From Flavobacterium sp. 11 (GTDB lineage: Bacteria; Bacteroidota; Bacteroidia; Flavobacteriales; Flavobacteriaceae): 64,000 nucleotides of DNA. The DNA lies in the NCBI RefSeq assembly GCF_002754315.1, contig NZ_PEFE01000001.1, positions 248,001-312,000 on the forward strand, written 5' to 3'. The position numbers were made by a program, and so were the translations under genes. This document shows positions 1-10,770 of the stretch, in pieces (position 1 is the first letter of the stretch; every line of letters starts with the position of its first letter). The notes under the pieces are model-generated. The model did no database searches. It saw only the letters and a list, made by a program, of their open reading frames with translations, and had not been told where the DNA came from.

Positions 1-726
1 ACCAACCATTCTAACTGTAGATGTAGAACAGTTTTGTTCATGATCTCCGTGAAGAATAAATAATTTATCTAATGCATCAATTACTACAGGATTTGCAGTG
101 TAAGGTTCTGTAGGCAATTCAAACATTAAACGCATGAAGTTCTCTACATAACCTTTAGTATTATCGTAATAATTCAAAGGATAGCCCATGCTTTTTCTAT
201 ACGTCCAAGTTGCTATAACAAGGAATTTACCCATAGTTTTACACACAGCCTCATACATTTCTTTTTCGTTCTCAACATTTACCGACTTTGGGTTGAATGC
301 TGTTAATGCACTTGTCAACGCAGCTAAAACACCCATTGGATGAGCTGTTTTAGGAAAACCATCAATGATGTTTTTCATTTCTTCATTGACCAAAGTGTAT
401 TTTCTAATATCAGTTTCAAATTGTGCTAACTGATCAACAGTAGGCAACTCCCCGAAAATTAAAAGGTATGATACTTCTAGAAAATCTGCTTTTTCAGCTA
501 AATCCTCAATTGAATATCCTCTATAACGAAGGATTCCAAGCTCTCCATCTAAAAAAGTAATATCACTTTTACAAGAACCTGAATTTTTATAACCTGGATC
601 AAGTGTAATTACACCTGATAAATCACGTAATTTGTTAATATCAATGGCAACTTCATTTTCACTTCCTACAATGATCGGCAGTTCAAATTTTTTACCATCA
701 ATTTCTAATGTTGCTATTTTTGACAT
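1..726 (-). CDS. gltA: Citrate synthase, N-terminal part (cut by window edge)
   Basis: Condenses acetyl-CoA and oxaloacetate to citrate in the cytosolic TCA cycle. The visible 242 residues are the N-terminal part of a type-II bacterial citrate synthase, opening MSKIATLEID and reaching the LHGDHEQN motif (His226 and His229, oxaloacetate binding). The conserved STSTVR stretch follows right at the edge. The later catalytic His and Asp lie outside the window, so integrity cannot be judged. The start at the complement of 724-726 has a TAGATTTG -7 promoter box about 40 nt upstream. The gene is downstream of, and separated by a terminator from, enolase on the same strand. Confidence 0.95.
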   Translation of the reverse strand, partial: MSKIATLEIDGKKFELPIIVGSENEVAIDINKLRDLSGVITLDPGYKNSGSCKSDITFLDGELGILRYRGYSIEDLAEKADFLEVSYLLIFGELPTVDQLAQFETDIRKYTLVNEEMKNIIDGFPKTAHPMGVLAALTSALTAFNPKSVNVENEKEMYEAVCKTMGKFLVIATWTYRKSMGYPLNYYDNTKGYVENFMRLMFELPTEPYTANPVVIDALDKLFILHGDHEQNCSTSTVRMVG

Positions 727-764
727 AATATAATTGAAAATAAACTTTTAAAATAATAATTTAT

Positions 765-772
765 CAAATCTA
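765..772 (-). promoter_or_regulatory. Candidate promoter -7 box for gltA
   Basis: The minus strand reads TAGATTTG, an exact match to the Bacteroidota -7 consensus TAnnTTTG, about 38 nt upstream of the citrate synthase start. I see no clear -33 TTTG at the usual distance, so the call rests on the -7 box and its position between the enolase terminator and gltA. Confidence 0.45.
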
Positions 773-830
773 GGGAATTAAACACTAATTAAAAAGAGAA
801 TAACACAATGAAATTGTTAAATATTATAAA

Positions 831-862
831 AAAAAGCCACTCACAAAACGTGAATGGCTTTA
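831..862 (-). terminator. Rho-independent terminator of eno
   Basis: A stem GCCACTCAC / GTGAATGGC (one A-C mismatch, loop AAAAC) is followed on the minus strand by a run of T (the AAAAAAAA at 828-835 of the plus strand). It sits 20 nt past the enolase stop and before the citrate synthase promoter, so it separates the two same-strand genes. Confidence 0.8.
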
Positions 863-882
863 AATAAAAATATCGTAAGAAA

Positions 883-2569
<1,687 letters not shown>

Positions 2570-2572
2570 GTG

Positions 2573-3910
2573 ATGGAAGCTTTAAAAAACCTTAACAATT
2601 TAATGAATTCTAGTGAAATTGTAGCATTATTGAATAAAACGGCTTCTTCATTGGAAAATTCAACAGATTTAGACCCACTAATAGACTATATAGGAGATGC
2701 AAAATATGTCCTTTTAGGTGAAGCGTCACATGGCACACATGAATATTATACATGGAGAGCTAAAATAACACAACGACTCATTCAGGAGAAAGGATTTTCA
2801 TTTGTAGGAGTCGAAGGAGATTGGCCGGATTGCTATCGTTTAAATCGGTATGCAAAAGGATATTTAGATTCCGAGAAAGATATTTTTAGCGTTATGAATG
2901 AGTTTAAAAGATGGCCTACTTGGATGTGGGCAAATTGGGAAACAGCAGCATTCATAGATTGGCTCAAGGTATATAACGAAAGCCTTTCTGCTGATAAAAG
3001 AATAGGATTTTACGGATTGGATGTATACAGTTTTAGGGAATCTATGAATTCGATCATTCAATATTTAGAAAAAAATGATCCAAAAGCACTTGCAGTTGCA
3101 AAAACAGCTATGAAATGTTTTGAACCCTAAAATAAAGACGATGGGCAATCTTATGCCAGAGCCTCTTCATACGTTCCAGAATTATGCGAGAAAGAAATCC
3201 TGCACATGCTTACGGAAATCATTAAAAATGTACCCAATTACAACCATGATACAGAAAATGTTTTAAGCACAGAACAAAATGCATTTATTGCCAGAAATGC
3301 CGAAAAATATTATCGCGCCATGATAAAAAGAGGATCTGCCTCATGGAACATTAGAGATGAACACATGGTCTCAACTATAAAACGACTTATGAAATTTCAT
3401 GGAAAAGATGCTAAAATTATTGTTTGGGAACACAACACCCACATTGGCGATGCCCGTGCTACAGAAATGGCTTCCGAAGGAATGGTAAATGTAGGACAGC
3501 TAATGAGAGAACAACATTTGAATGATGGAGTTGTCGCGGTAGGATTTGGCTCCTATAAAGGAAGTGTCGTTGCCGGCAGAGAATGGGGTGATTCGATGCG
3601 AAAAATAAAAGTTCCCGAAGCAGTTGTGGGCAGTTGGAAACATGCTTTTCATCTTGCTGGCAATGGCAAAAACAAATTATTATTAATGAATAAAGTAAAG
3701 GATGAAGAATGTCTTTCATCTTATATAGGACATCGTGCAATAGGAGTTGTCTACAATCCTGAACACGAAAGATTCGGAAATTATGTTCCCACAATATTAC
3801 CAAAAAGATACGATGCTTTTATTTTTCTAGACGAAACAAGTGCATTACATCCCATACACATACAGCCAGACGGAAACCAAATTCCGGAAACATATCCTTT
3901 TGGAATGTAA
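2573..3910 (+). pseudogene. Erythromycin esterase-family hydrolase, interrupted by one in-frame stop
   Basis: Two consecutive same-frame open stretches (2573-3130 and from 3131 on) together encode a complete protein of about 445 residues of the erythromycin esterase family (Ere / succinoglycan-biosynthesis-like hydrolases). The only lesion is TAA at 3128-3130 (codon 186), after CFEP. Reading straight through gives NKDDGQSYARASSYVPELCE, the normal family continuation, where a Tyr usually follows FEP. A single T/C-to-A change in a Tyr codon explains it. Both halves keep the active-site motifs: GEASHGTHEYY (His53/His56), GVEGDWPDC, and VWEHNTHIGDARATEM in the second half. A GTG at 2570 precedes the preferred ATG at 2573. 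Readthrough, a sequencing error or a true pseudogene are all possible; family function ranges from macrolide ring hydrolysis to unknown esterase activity. Confidence 0.85.
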
Positions 3911-3920
3911 TTGTAATTAA

Positions 3921-3958
3921 AAAAAGGGTTTGACTTTTAATTAAGTCAAACCCTTTTT
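3921..3958. terminator. Bidirectional terminator between the esterase gene and carA
   Basis: A perfect 16-bp inverted repeat (AAAAAGGGTTTGACTT / AAGTCAAACCCTTTTT) with a 6-nt loop TTAATT, flanked by A and T runs, lies between two convergent genes. It can terminate transcription from both sides. Confidence 0.9.
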
Positions 3959-3989
3959 ATTACTATTTAATTTTGAAATTTATTCTAAT

Positions 3990-5090
3990 TTATCCTTTTA
4001 TGTTCTCTATAAATTGATCAAACAAATAAGAAGAATCATGTGGTCCTGGACTTGCTTCCGGATGGTATTGAACTGAGAAACAATTTTTGTTTTTAATTCG
4101 CATACCTGCAACCGTTCCATCATTTAGATGAAGATGAGTAATCTCTAAATCAGGATGATTATCCAGTTCTTCCTTATTAACAGCAAAACCATGATTTTGA
4201 GAAGTTATTTCTCCTTTTCCGGTAATGATGTTTTTTACAGGATGGTTGATCCCTCTGTGACCATTAAACATTTTATAAGTAGAAATTCCGTTTGCTAAAC
4301 CAATAACTTGATGTCCTAAACAAATTCCGAATAAAGGCTTGTCATTTTCAAGGATTTCTTTTGCAACTTGAATAGCTCCAGAAAGTGGTTCCGGATCACC
4401 AGGTCCATTAGATAAAAAGTATCCATCTGGATTAAATGCTGCTAAATCTTGGTACGAAGAATCAAAAGGAAATACTTTGATGTAGCAATCTCTTTTGGCA
4501 AGATTACGAAGGATATTCGTTTTAATCCCTAAATCAAGCGCCGCAATTTTATAAGTTGCATTTTCATCTCCAAAAAAGTAAGGTTCCGTGGTAGAAACTT
4601 TAGAAGCTAATTCTAAACCTTTCATGTCTGGAACTTTTGCCAATGCAATTTTTAGTTCTTCTATTGAAGTTTCATCAGTACAAATGACTGCATTCATAGC
4701 GCCATTGTCACGAATATAACTTACTAGCGCACGTGTGTCTACGTCAGAGATACAGATTAGGTTTTGCTTGATAAAATAGTCTTCTAAACTCCCTGAAGCA
4801 TCTTCACGAGAATAATTGAAGCTAAAGTTTTTACAAACCAATCCCGCTATTTTAATACTTTCTGATTCAACTTCTGAATCATTTACCCCATAATTTCCAA
4901 TATGGGCATTGGTGGCTACCATTAATTGACCAAAATAAGATGGGTCAGTGAAAATTTCTTGGTAACCTGTCATTCCAGTGTTAAAACAAACTTCTCCAAA
5001 AGTGGTTCCACTTATCCCAATAGATTTTCCATGGAATATGGTTCCGTCACTTAATAAAAGAATTGCTTTTTGTCGTGTTGTATATTTCAT
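3990..5090 (-). CDS. carA: Carbamoyl-phosphate synthase small (glutaminase) subunit
   Basis: Hydrolyses glutamine and channels ammonia to CarB for carbamoyl phosphate, the precursor of pyrimidines and arginine. The 366-residue protein has the CPSase small-chain N-domain (LLLSDGTIFHGKSIG, FNTGMTGYQEIFTDPSY) and a class-I glutamine amidotransferase domain in the second half with the nucleophile motif GICLGHQ, SQNHGFAV and the His-Glu pair in QYHPEASPGP. carB is not next to it: the neighbours are rplQ upstream (with terminator and repeat between) and the convergent broken esterase gene. Normal length, no oddities. Confidence 0.97.
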   Translation of the reverse strand: MKYTTRQKAILLLSDGTIFHGKSIGISGTTFGEVCFNTGMTGYQEIFTDPSYFGQLMVATNAHIGNYGVNDSEVESESIKIAGLVCKNFSFNYSREDASGSLEDYFIKQNLICISDVDTRALVSYIRDNGAMNAVICTDETSIEELKIALAKVPDMKGLELASKVSTTEPYFFGDENATYKIAALDLGIKTNILRNLAKRDCYIKVFPFDSSYQDLAAFNPDGYFLSNGPGDPEPLSGAIQVAKEILENDKPLFGICLGHQVIGLANGISTYKMFNGHRGINHPVKNIITGKGEITSQNHGFAVNKEELDNHPDLEITHLHLNDGTVAGMRIKNKNCFSVQYHPEASPGPHDSSYLFDQFIENIKG

Positions 5091-5234
5091 TCTTTGATTT
5101 CTATTATTTTTTTAATAGTCTCATGGAACTCGCAAAGCTAGTTTCATCTGTAGTTAAATATTGTGCAAATTTAATCCTTTAAAGCAATGGATGCAAGTTT
5201 TTGAAATTTATTGTAAAATAAAAACATTCTAATC

Positions 5235-5310
5235 TAGCCCTGATGGGAACGGCATCCTTTTGCTTTTCTTTAAAAGCAAAAGATACAGTGGACAGCAGGA
5301 AGATGCGCAA
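5235..5310 (+). repeat. Dispersed intergenic hairpin element, copy A
   Basis: Starts TAGCCCTGATGGGAACGGC and ends ACAGCAGGAAGATGCGC, matching the ends of three other copies in this window. Its centre is an 11-bp perfect hairpin (CTTTTGCTTTT / AAAAGCAAAAG, 5257-5282). It lies between carA and the rplQ terminator and runs antisense to both. It is non-coding as far as can be seen. It could be a structured RNA of the Flavo-1 type or a palindromic mobile repeat; this assignment is from memory of the family and unverified. Confidence 0.7.
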
Positions 5311-5343
5311 TTAAATCCCAAGGTTTTTGCTCCAAAAAAAACC

Positions 5344-5378
5344 AAAAAAAAAGGATAAACTAGTACTAGCTTATCCTT
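5344..5378 (-). terminator. Terminator of the ribosomal supercluster (after rplQ)
   Basis: Stem AAGGATAA / TTATCCTT extended by CTAG / CTAG inside, followed on the minus strand by a run of nine T. It lies 29 nt beyond the rplQ stop and closes the S10-spc-alpha transcription unit. Confidence 0.9.
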
Positions 5379-5406
5379 GATTTTTATTGAATGATTATTT
5401 TCATAA

Positions 5407-5892
5407 TTACTCAGCAGTGTCTGTAGTTGTTTCAGTTTCAGCAGCTGGAGCTTCAGTAGCTTCATCTTTCTTAGCTTTTCCACCACGACGGCTTTTTGCT
5501 TTTTTAACTTCTTTTTTACCACCATTGTAAAGTTCATTGAAATCTACTAATTCGATCATTGCCATATCAGCATTATCTCCTAAACGATTTCCAACTTTAA
5601 TGATACGAGTGTATCCACCTGGACGGTCTCCTACTTTAGCAGCTACGTCTCTGAACAAGTCAGTTACGGCATATTTGCTACGTAAGTAAGCAAAAACGAT
5701 ACGACGATTGTGAGTCGTATCAGCTTTAGATTTTGTTATAAGCGGCTCAACGAATTGTTTAAGCGCTTTTGCTTTAGCGACAGTAGTGTTAATACGTTTG
5801 TGCTCGATAAGAGAACAAGCCATATTAGCTAACATAGATTTTCTATGTGCAGTCTGTCTGCTTAAGTGATTGAATTTTTTTCCGTGTCTCAT
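5407..5892 (-). CDS. rplQ: 50S ribosomal protein L17
   Basis: Large-subunit protein near the peptide exit tunnel; last gene of the alpha-type operon. Residues 1 to about 120 are canonical L17 ([56 protein letters not shown]). The protein then carries a charged, low-complexity tail of about 40 residues, first Lys/Arg-rich then Glu/Thr/Ala-rich, making it 161 residues against the usual 115-130. Such tails are common in Bacteroidota L17 and are probably disordered. It follows rpoA after 31 nt and precedes a strong terminator. Confidence 0.97.
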   Translation of the reverse strand: MRHGKKFNHLSRQTAHRKSMLANMACSLIEHKRINTTVAKAKALKQFVEPLITKSKADTTHNRRIVFAYLRSKYAVTDLFRDVAAKVGDRPGGYTRIIKVGNRLGDNADMAMIELVDFNELYNGGKKEVKKAKSRRGGKAKKDEATEAPAAETETTTDTAE

Positions 5893-5923
5893 TGCTATGT
5901 AAATTTAAACCTTGCGGCTTAGA

Positions 5924-6916
5924 TTATTCTTTATCTAGTTTGTATTTTGCTAAATCCATACCGAAGTTCAAATTTTTAACTGCAACAAGTTCATCTAGTT
6001 CAGTTAAAGATTTTTTACCGAAATTACGGAATTTCATTAGGTCATTTTTATTGAACGATACTAAATCACCAAGTGTATCAACTTCAGCCGCTTTCAAACA
6101 ATTTAGTGCTCTTACAGAAAGATCCATATCAACAAGCTTAGTTTTAAGCAATTGTCTCATATGTAATGATTCTTCATCATATGATTCTGTTTGTGCAATT
6201 TCGTCAGCCTCGAGTGTAATTCTTTCGTCAGAGAACAACATGAAATGGTGAATTAAAACTTTTGCAGCTTCAGTAAGGGCATCTTTTGGATTGATAGAAC
6301 CATCAGTTTTTATTTCAAAAACTAATTTTTCGTAATCTGTTTTTTGCTCTACACGGAAGTTTTCAATGGCATATTTTACATTTTTTACCGGAGTAAAAAT
6401 TGAATCTGTAAAAATAGTTCCAATTGCAGCATTCTGTTTTTTGTTCTCTTCAGCAGGAACATATCCTCTACCTTTTTCGATCGTTAAATCAAAATTAAGT
6501 TTGATTTTACTGTCTAAATTACAGATAACTAGTTCTGGATTCAAAACTTGAAAACCTGAAATAAATTTTTGAAAATCACCAGCTGTTAATTGGTCTTTAC
6601 CTGAAACAGAAATAGTAACTGATTCATTATCGATATCTTCAATTTGACGTTTGAAACGTACTTGTTTAAGATTAAGGATAATTTCGGTAACGTCTTCAAC
6701 AACTCCTGAAATAGTAGAAAACTCATGATCTACACCTTCAATGCGAACAGATGTAATTGCATAACCTTCTAATGCTGAAAGCAAAACTCTTCTAAGTGCA
6801 TTACCAACGGTCAATCCGTAACCTGGTTCTAAAGGTCTAAATTCAAATTTACCTTCAAAATCGGTTGAATCGATCATGATAACTTTATCGGGCTTCTGAA
6901 AATTAAATATTGCCAT
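5924..6916 (-). CDS. rpoA: RNA polymerase alpha subunit
   Basis: Scaffold subunit on which beta and beta' assemble; its C-terminal domain contacts upstream DNA and activators. The 330 residues show the dimerisation N-domain ([26 protein letters not shown] near residue 30, [21 protein letters not shown]) and, after a linker, the C-terminal helix-hairpin domain (LDLS-type [18 protein letters not shown] and the FGKKSLTEL motif near 305). Order rpsK-rpsD-rpoA-rplQ is the standard alpha operon. Confidence 0.98.
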   Translation of the reverse strand: MAIFNFQKPDKVIMIDSTDFEGKFEFRPLEPGYGLTVGNALRRVLLSALEGYAITSVRIEGVDHEFSTISGVVEDVTEIILNLKQVRFKRQIEDIDNESVTISVSGKDQLTAGDFQKFISGFQVLNPELVICNLDSKIKLNFDLTIEKGRGYVPAEENKKQNAAIGTIFTDSIFTPVKNVKYAIENFRVEQKTDYEKLVFEIKTDGSINPKDALTEAAKVLIHHFMLFSDERITLEADEIAQTESYDEESLHMRQLLKTKLVDMDLSVRALNCLKAAEVDTLGDLVSFNKNDLMKFRNFGKKSLTELDELVAVKNLNFGMDLAKYKLDKE

Positions 6917-6937
6917 AAATTTCGACTAAGTCAATTA

Positions 6938-7543
6938 TTATTTGTTGTACAACTCTACGATTAATTGTTCTTTAATGTTTTCTGGGATTTGAAGTCTCGC
7001 AGGTACAGAAACGAAAGTACCTTCTTTGATATCATTATTCCAAGTAATCCATTCATAAACATGACTTGAATTAGATAAAGAACGTTCGATAGCTTCTAAT
7101 GATTTAGACTTTTCACGAACAGCAACTTTATCACCAGGCTTAAGGTGGTAAGAAGGAATATTAACCACTTCACCATTTACAGTAACGTGTCTGTGAGAAA
7201 CGATTTGACGAGCACCTCTTCTAGAAGGAGCAATACCCATTCTGAAAACAACGTTATCTAATCTTGCTTCACACAATTGTAATAAAACTTCACCAGTAAC
7301 TCCTTTAGTAGCTGATGCTTTTTCGAATAAATTTCTGAATTGTTTTTCTAATATTCCGTAAGAATATTTAGCTTTTTGCTTTTCCATTAACTGGACAGCA
7401 TATTCAGATTTTTTTCCTCTTTTTTTAGCCATCCCGTGTTGTCCGGGTGGGTAATTTCTTTTTTCGAAAGCTTTATCGTCTCCGAAAATTGCCTCGCCAA
7501 ATTTACGAGCAATTCTTGTACTTGGACCAGTATATCTTGCCAT
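6938..7543 (-). CDS. rpsD: 30S ribosomal protein S4
   Basis: 16S-binding assembly initiator of the small subunit and, in other bacteria, translational repressor of the alpha operon. The 201-residue protein starts [16 protein letters not shown] and lacks the N-terminal zinc cysteines, so it is the zinc-free type. The S4 RNA-binding domain is clear around residues 95-160 ([30 protein letters not shown]). It is preceded by a 91-nt spacer with a bulged hairpin, unlike the tight spacing elsewhere in the cluster. Confidence 0.98.
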   Translation of the reverse strand: MARYTGPSTRIARKFGEAIFGDDKAFEKRNYPPGQHGMAKKRGKKSEYAVQLMEKQKAKYSYGILEKQFRNLFEKASATKGVTGEVLLQLCEARLDNVVFRMGIAPSRRGARQIVSHRHVTVNGEVVNIPSYHLKPGDKVAVREKSKSLEAIERSLSNSSHVYEWITWNNDIKEGTFVSVPARLQIPENIKEQLIVELYNK

Positions 7544-7556
7544 TTTAAATTGTTTA

Positions 7557-7608
7557 AGGTAGAGATTATGAATTCAGGTCTTATCCTTCGATAATCTATA
7601 TTCTACCT
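7557..7608 (-). promoter_or_regulatory. Bulged hairpin in the rpsK-rpsD spacer
   Basis: AGGTAGA + GATTAT (7557-7569) pairs with ATAATC + TCTACCT (7591-7608), the two stem blocks being separated by a 5-nt bulge on one side and closing a 21-nt loop. It occupies the leader directly upstream of rpsD in an otherwise tightly packed operon. S4 is the classical autoregulator of this operon, so a regulatory role is plausible but only inferred. Confidence 0.4.
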
Positions 7609-7634
7609 AGGTTATACTATAAATATTTTGAGTA

Positions 7635-8018
7635 CTAAACTCTACGTCTTTTAGGAGGACGACATCCATTGTGAGGCATTGGAGTAACATCGATAATCTC
7701 TGTAACTTCAATTCCACCGTTATGCAAAGAACGAATAGCAGACTCACGTCCGTTTCCTGGTCCTTTTACATAAACTTTTACTTTTTTAAGTCCAGCTTCA
7801 AGAGCTACTTTACTACAATCTTCTGCTGCCATTTGGGCTGCGTATGGAGTATTCTTTTTAGAACCTCTAAAACCCATTTTACCAGCTGAAGACCAAGAAA
7901 TAACTTCACCTTTTTTGTTTGTCAAAGAAATGATGATATTGTTAAAAGTAGCAGAAATATGAGCTTCTCCCGTTGATTCAACGATAACTTTACGTTTTTT
8001 TGCAGTTGCTTTAGCCAT
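7635..8018 (-). CDS. rpsK: 30S ribosomal protein S11
   Basis: Platform protein of the small subunit near the E site. The 127 residues are typical: [35 protein letters not shown] in the first half, [17 protein letters not shown], and the C-terminal [13 protein letters not shown]. It follows rpsM after 8 nt and is co-transcribed. No irregularity. Confidence 0.98.
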   Translation of the reverse strand: MAKATAKKRKVIVESTGEAHISATFNNIIISLTNKKGEVISWSSAGKMGFRGSKKNTPYAAQMAAEDCSKVALEAGLKKVKVYVKGPGNGRESAIRSLHNGGIEVTEIIDVTPMPHNGCRPPKRRRV

Positions 8019-8026
8019 ATTACTTA

Positions 8027-8401
8027 TTATTTAGTTGCTTTTTTCTTGTTGGCAACAGTTTTTCTCTTACCTTTTCTTGTTCTAGAGTTGTTTTTAGTTC
8101 TTTGTCCTCTTAATGGAAGACCAGTTCTATGACGGATACCTCTATAACATCCAATATCCATTAAACGTTTGATGTTTAAAGAAACTTCAGAACGTAATTC
8201 TCCTTCAATTTTAAAAGTTGATACCGCCTCACGAATTGCTCCGATCTCGTCATCATTCCAATCTTGAACTTTTTTATCTTGGCTAACTTGAGCTTTTTCT
8301 AAAATCTCAACAGCTCTACTTTTTCCTAATCCGAAGATATAGGTAAGTGCTATAACACCTCTCTTATTTTTTGGGATATCTACCCCTGCTATTCTTGCCA
8401 T
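8027..8401 (-). CDS. rpsM: 30S ribosomal protein S13
   Basis: Head protein of the small subunit contacting the 50S bridge and P-site tRNA. The 124-residue protein shows [27 protein letters not shown] (helix-two-turn-helix), [22 protein letters not shown] near the C-terminus. It starts 2 nt after the rpmJ stop, as usual for the infA-rpmJ-rpsM junction. Confidence 0.98.
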   Translation of the reverse strand: MARIAGVDIPKNKRGVIALTYIFGLGKSRAVEILEKAQVSQDKKVQDWNDDEIGAIREAVSTFKIEGELRSEVSLNIKRLMDIGCYRGIRHRTGLPLRGQRTKNNSRTRKGKRKTVANKKKATK

Positions 8402-8403
8402 AA

Positions 8404-8520
8404 CTATCCTTGTCTTTGTTTAAATCTAGGATTCTTTTTGTTTATTACGTACAATCTCCCTTTTCTTCGCACAATTTTGCACTCGGGACTTCTCTTTTTT
8501 ACTGAAGCTCTAACTTTCAT
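8404..8520 (-). CDS. rpmJ: 50S ribosomal protein L36 (zinc-free form)
   Basis: A 38-residue protein reading [20 protein letters not shown] and ending NPRFKQRQG, which is the L36 signature. Start is the complement of 8518-8520 and the stop TAG the complement of 8404-8406. Only one Cys remains and the usual CxxC...C...H zinc ligands are absent, so it is the zinc-independent form. It sits exactly where rpmJ is expected, between infA and rpsM, with gaps of 12 and 2 nt. Confidence 0.95.
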   Translation of the reverse strand: MKVRASVKKRSPECKIVRRKGRLYVINKKNPRFKQRQG

Positions 8521-8532
8521 TTTGAATATCCT

Positions 8533-8748
8533 TTAATATCTATAAGTAATTCTTGCTTTTGACAAATCGTAAGGGCTCATTTCTAGTTTCACTTTATCAC
8601 CAGGTAATAATTTGATGTAATGCATACGCATTTTTCCAGATATATGTGCGATTACAATATGTCCATTTTCTAACTCTACACGGAACATTGCATTTGACAA
8701 TGCCTCAATGATTGATCCGTCTTGTTCTATTGCTGATTGTTTTGCCAT
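8533..8748 (-). CDS. infA: Translation initiation factor IF-1
   Basis: Small S1/OB-fold factor that binds the A site during initiation. The 71 residues contain the diagnostic [11 protein letters not shown] start, [36 protein letters not shown] and the C-terminal ARITYRY. It starts 3 nt downstream of the secY stop and leads into rpmJ, the standard secY-infA-rpmJ order. Confidence 0.98.
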   Translation of the reverse strand: MAKQSAIEQDGSIIEALSNAMFRVELENGHIVIAHISGKMRMHYIKLLPGDKVKLEMSPYDLSKARITYRY

Positions 8749-8751
8749 AAG

Positions 8752-10098
8752 TTAAGCTACTGCTTTTCTATTTTTACCACTCTTCATCAAACCATCATAA
8801 TGTTTATTCAACAAGTATGAATTAATTTGCTGCATTGTGTCTATGGCAACTCCAACCATAATTATTAATGAAGTACCTCCAAAAAACATTGCCCAAGATT
8901 GTTGAACATCCATAAGACTCACAACAATTGCTGGGAACACAGCTATCAAAGCAAGAAATAAAGATCCTGGAAAAGTTATCAAGGACATCACTTTGTCAAG
9001 ATAATCAGAAGTTTCAACTCCTGGTCTGATACCTGGAATAAAACCACCACTTCTCTTTAAATCATCAGACATTTTGTTAGTAGGAACTGTGATTGCAGTA
9101 TAAAAGAAAGTAAATACAATTATTAAAGTTGCAAATACAAAGTTATACCAAAATCCAAACATATTACTAAAAGCGCCAACGATTGATTGTGATGCATCTG
9201 ATTTAGACAAACCTGCTAAGGCTGCTGGAATAAACATAATTGCTTGCGCAAAAATTATTGGCATAACCCCAGAAGCATTAAGCTTCAAAGGAATCCATTG
9301 TCTGTTTCCACCCAACATGTCTTGTTCAAAATCACCTGATGTTGTACGACGTGCATATTGAACAGGAATCTTCCTGATCGCCATAACCAATAACACACAA
9401 CAAATGATAACTAATAACCAAATGATAATTTCAATAACTAACAACATTGGTCCACCATTATTATTGGTAACTCTTGTTGTAAACTCTTGAATAAAAGCCT
9501 GAGGTAATCTAGCCAAAATTCCAACCATGATTAACAAAGAAATACCATTTCCAATTCCTTTATCAGTAATTTTTTCTCCTAACCACATGGCAAAAATTGT
9601 CCCTGTAACTAAAATAACTACTGAAGAAAATAAGAATTCAAATGAATTGAATCCCAATAAAAATGCATTACTAGGTAATGTTCTATATAAATTATAGATA
9701 TAAGTTGGACCTTGAACTAAAGTAATTCCTATTGTCAACCAACGAGTAATTTGATTAATCTTTTTTCTACCGCTTTCTCCGTCACTTTGAAGTTTTTGCA
9801 AATAAGGAATCGCAATTCCCATTAACTGAACAACAATTGAAGCAGAAATATAAGGCATAATCCCCAAAGCAAAAACAGAAGCTTGAGAGAATGCACCTCC
9901 AGTAAACATGTCAAGAATTGAACCAATTCCTTCTTTAGTTTGCCCAGCTAAATTACCTAACTGTGTAGCATCAATACCTGGCAGGGTTACTTGAGCCCCA
10001 AAACGATAAACTAAAAGCAAACCCAATGTTATTAGGATTCTATTTTTCAGTTCTTCGATTTTCCAAACATTACTTATTGATTCAATAAATTTCTTCAT
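8752..10098 (-). CDS. secY: Protein translocase subunit SecY
   Basis: Channel-forming subunit of the SecYEG translocon in the inner membrane. The 448-residue protein has ten hydrophobic segments; recognisable are LLVYRFGAQVTLPGID near residue 30, the plug region FTGGAFSQASVFALGIMPYI, KITDKGIGNGISLLI and the cytoplasmic loop PVQYARR before IPLKLNASGVMPIIFA. It sits between rplO and infA, as in most spc operons. Confidence 0.98.
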   Translation of the reverse strand: MKKFIESISNVWKIEELKNRILITLGLLLVYRFGAQVTLPGIDATQLGNLAGQTKEGIGSILDMFTGGAFSQASVFALGIMPYISASIVVQLMGIAIPYLQKLQSDGESGRKKINQITRWLTIGITLVQGPTYIYNLYRTLPSNAFLLGFNSFEFLFSSVVILVTGTIFAMWLGEKITDKGIGNGISLLIMVGILARLPQAFIQEFTTRVTNNNGGPMLLVIEIIIWLLVIICCVLLVMAIRKIPVQYARRTTSGDFEQDMLGGNRQWIPLKLNASGVMPIIFAQAIMFIPAALAGLSKSDASQSIVGAFSNMFGFWYNFVFATLIIVFTFFYTAITVPTNKMSDDLKRSGGFIPGIRPGVETSDYLDKVMSLITFPGSLFLALIAVFPAIVVSLMDVQQSWAMFFGGTSLIIMVGVAIDTMQQINSYLLNKHYDGLMKSGKNRKAVA

Positions 10099-10111
10099 AT
10101 TAATTGAAAAA

Positions 10112-10564
10112 TTACATTGTTACAGCTTCTCCACCAGCAGCTTCAATAGCAGCTTTTGCAGTAGCAGTAAATTTGTGAGCGGTTACTTTTAATTTTGCTG
10201 TCAATTCACCTCTACCTAAAATCTTAACGATTTCATTTTTAGTAGCTAAACGATTAGCAACATAAACTGTCATATCAACAGTATCTTTAATAACACCATT
10301 ATCAACTAAAAGTTGAAGTGTATCAAGATTTACACCTTCGTAATCTTTACGATTGATGTTTGTAAAACCAAACTTAGGCACACGTCTTTGAAGTGGCATT
10401 TGTCCACCTTCAAAACCAATCTTTTTAGAATAACCAGAACGAGATTTTGCTCCTTTGTGACCTCTTGCAGAAGTACCACCTTTTCCAGAACCTTCTCCTC
10501 TACCTAATCTTTTATTTTGATTGTGTGTAGAACCTTCAGCAGGTTGTAAGTTACTTAAATTCAT
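10112..10564 (-). CDS. rplO: 50S ribosomal protein L15
   Basis: Late-assembling large-subunit protein. The 150-residue protein has the Gly/Arg-rich N-terminal arm ([20 protein letters not shown]), [18 protein letters not shown] near residue 55, and the C-terminal globular L18e/L15 fold. It follows rpmD after 11 nt and is 13 nt before secY. Confidence 0.98.
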   Translation of the reverse strand: MNLSNLQPAEGSTHNQNKRLGRGEGSGKGGTSARGHKGAKSRSGYSKKIGFEGGQMPLQRRVPKFGFTNINRKDYEGVNLDTLQLLVDNGVIKDTVDMTVYVANRLATKNEIVKILGRGELTAKLKVTAHKFTATAKAAIEAAGGEAVTM

Positions 10565-10575
10565 AACAGTATTTG

Positions 10576-10758
10576 TTATTTAGTTTCTTCAACAGAAACT
10601 AAGTGTTTAACTTTATTTATCATCCCAAGGATTGTAGGGTTTGAATCATGCTCTACAACTTGTCCCATTTTACGTAGACCTAAAGCTTCTAATCCTCTTT
10701 TTTGAGTAAGAGGACAGTTGATTTTGCTTCTAACTTGTTTTACTAATAATTTAGCCAT
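10576..10758 (-). CDS. rpmD: 50S ribosomal protein L30
   Basis: A 60-residue ferredoxin-like fold protein: [20 protein letters not shown] then [29 protein letters not shown], which is the L30 signature. It lies between rpsE and rplO with gaps of 11-12 nt, its standard place. Confidence 0.97.
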   Translation of the reverse strand: MAKLLVKQVRSKINCPLTQKRGLEALGLRKMGQVVEHDSNPTILGMINKVKHLVSVEETK

Positions 10759-10770
10759 AATTTCCTTGAA

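Noticed and set aside
3206..3910. Second half of the esterase as an independent gene starting at ATG 3206
   Set aside because: It is in the same frame as the first half and the bases between encode family sequence, so it is one interrupted gene rather than two.
5229..5537. Lys-rich open frame on the minus strand overlapping repeat copy A and rplQ
   Set aside because: It is a shadow frame through the repeat, the terminator and the rplQ 3' end; composition is low-complexity and no homology is evident.
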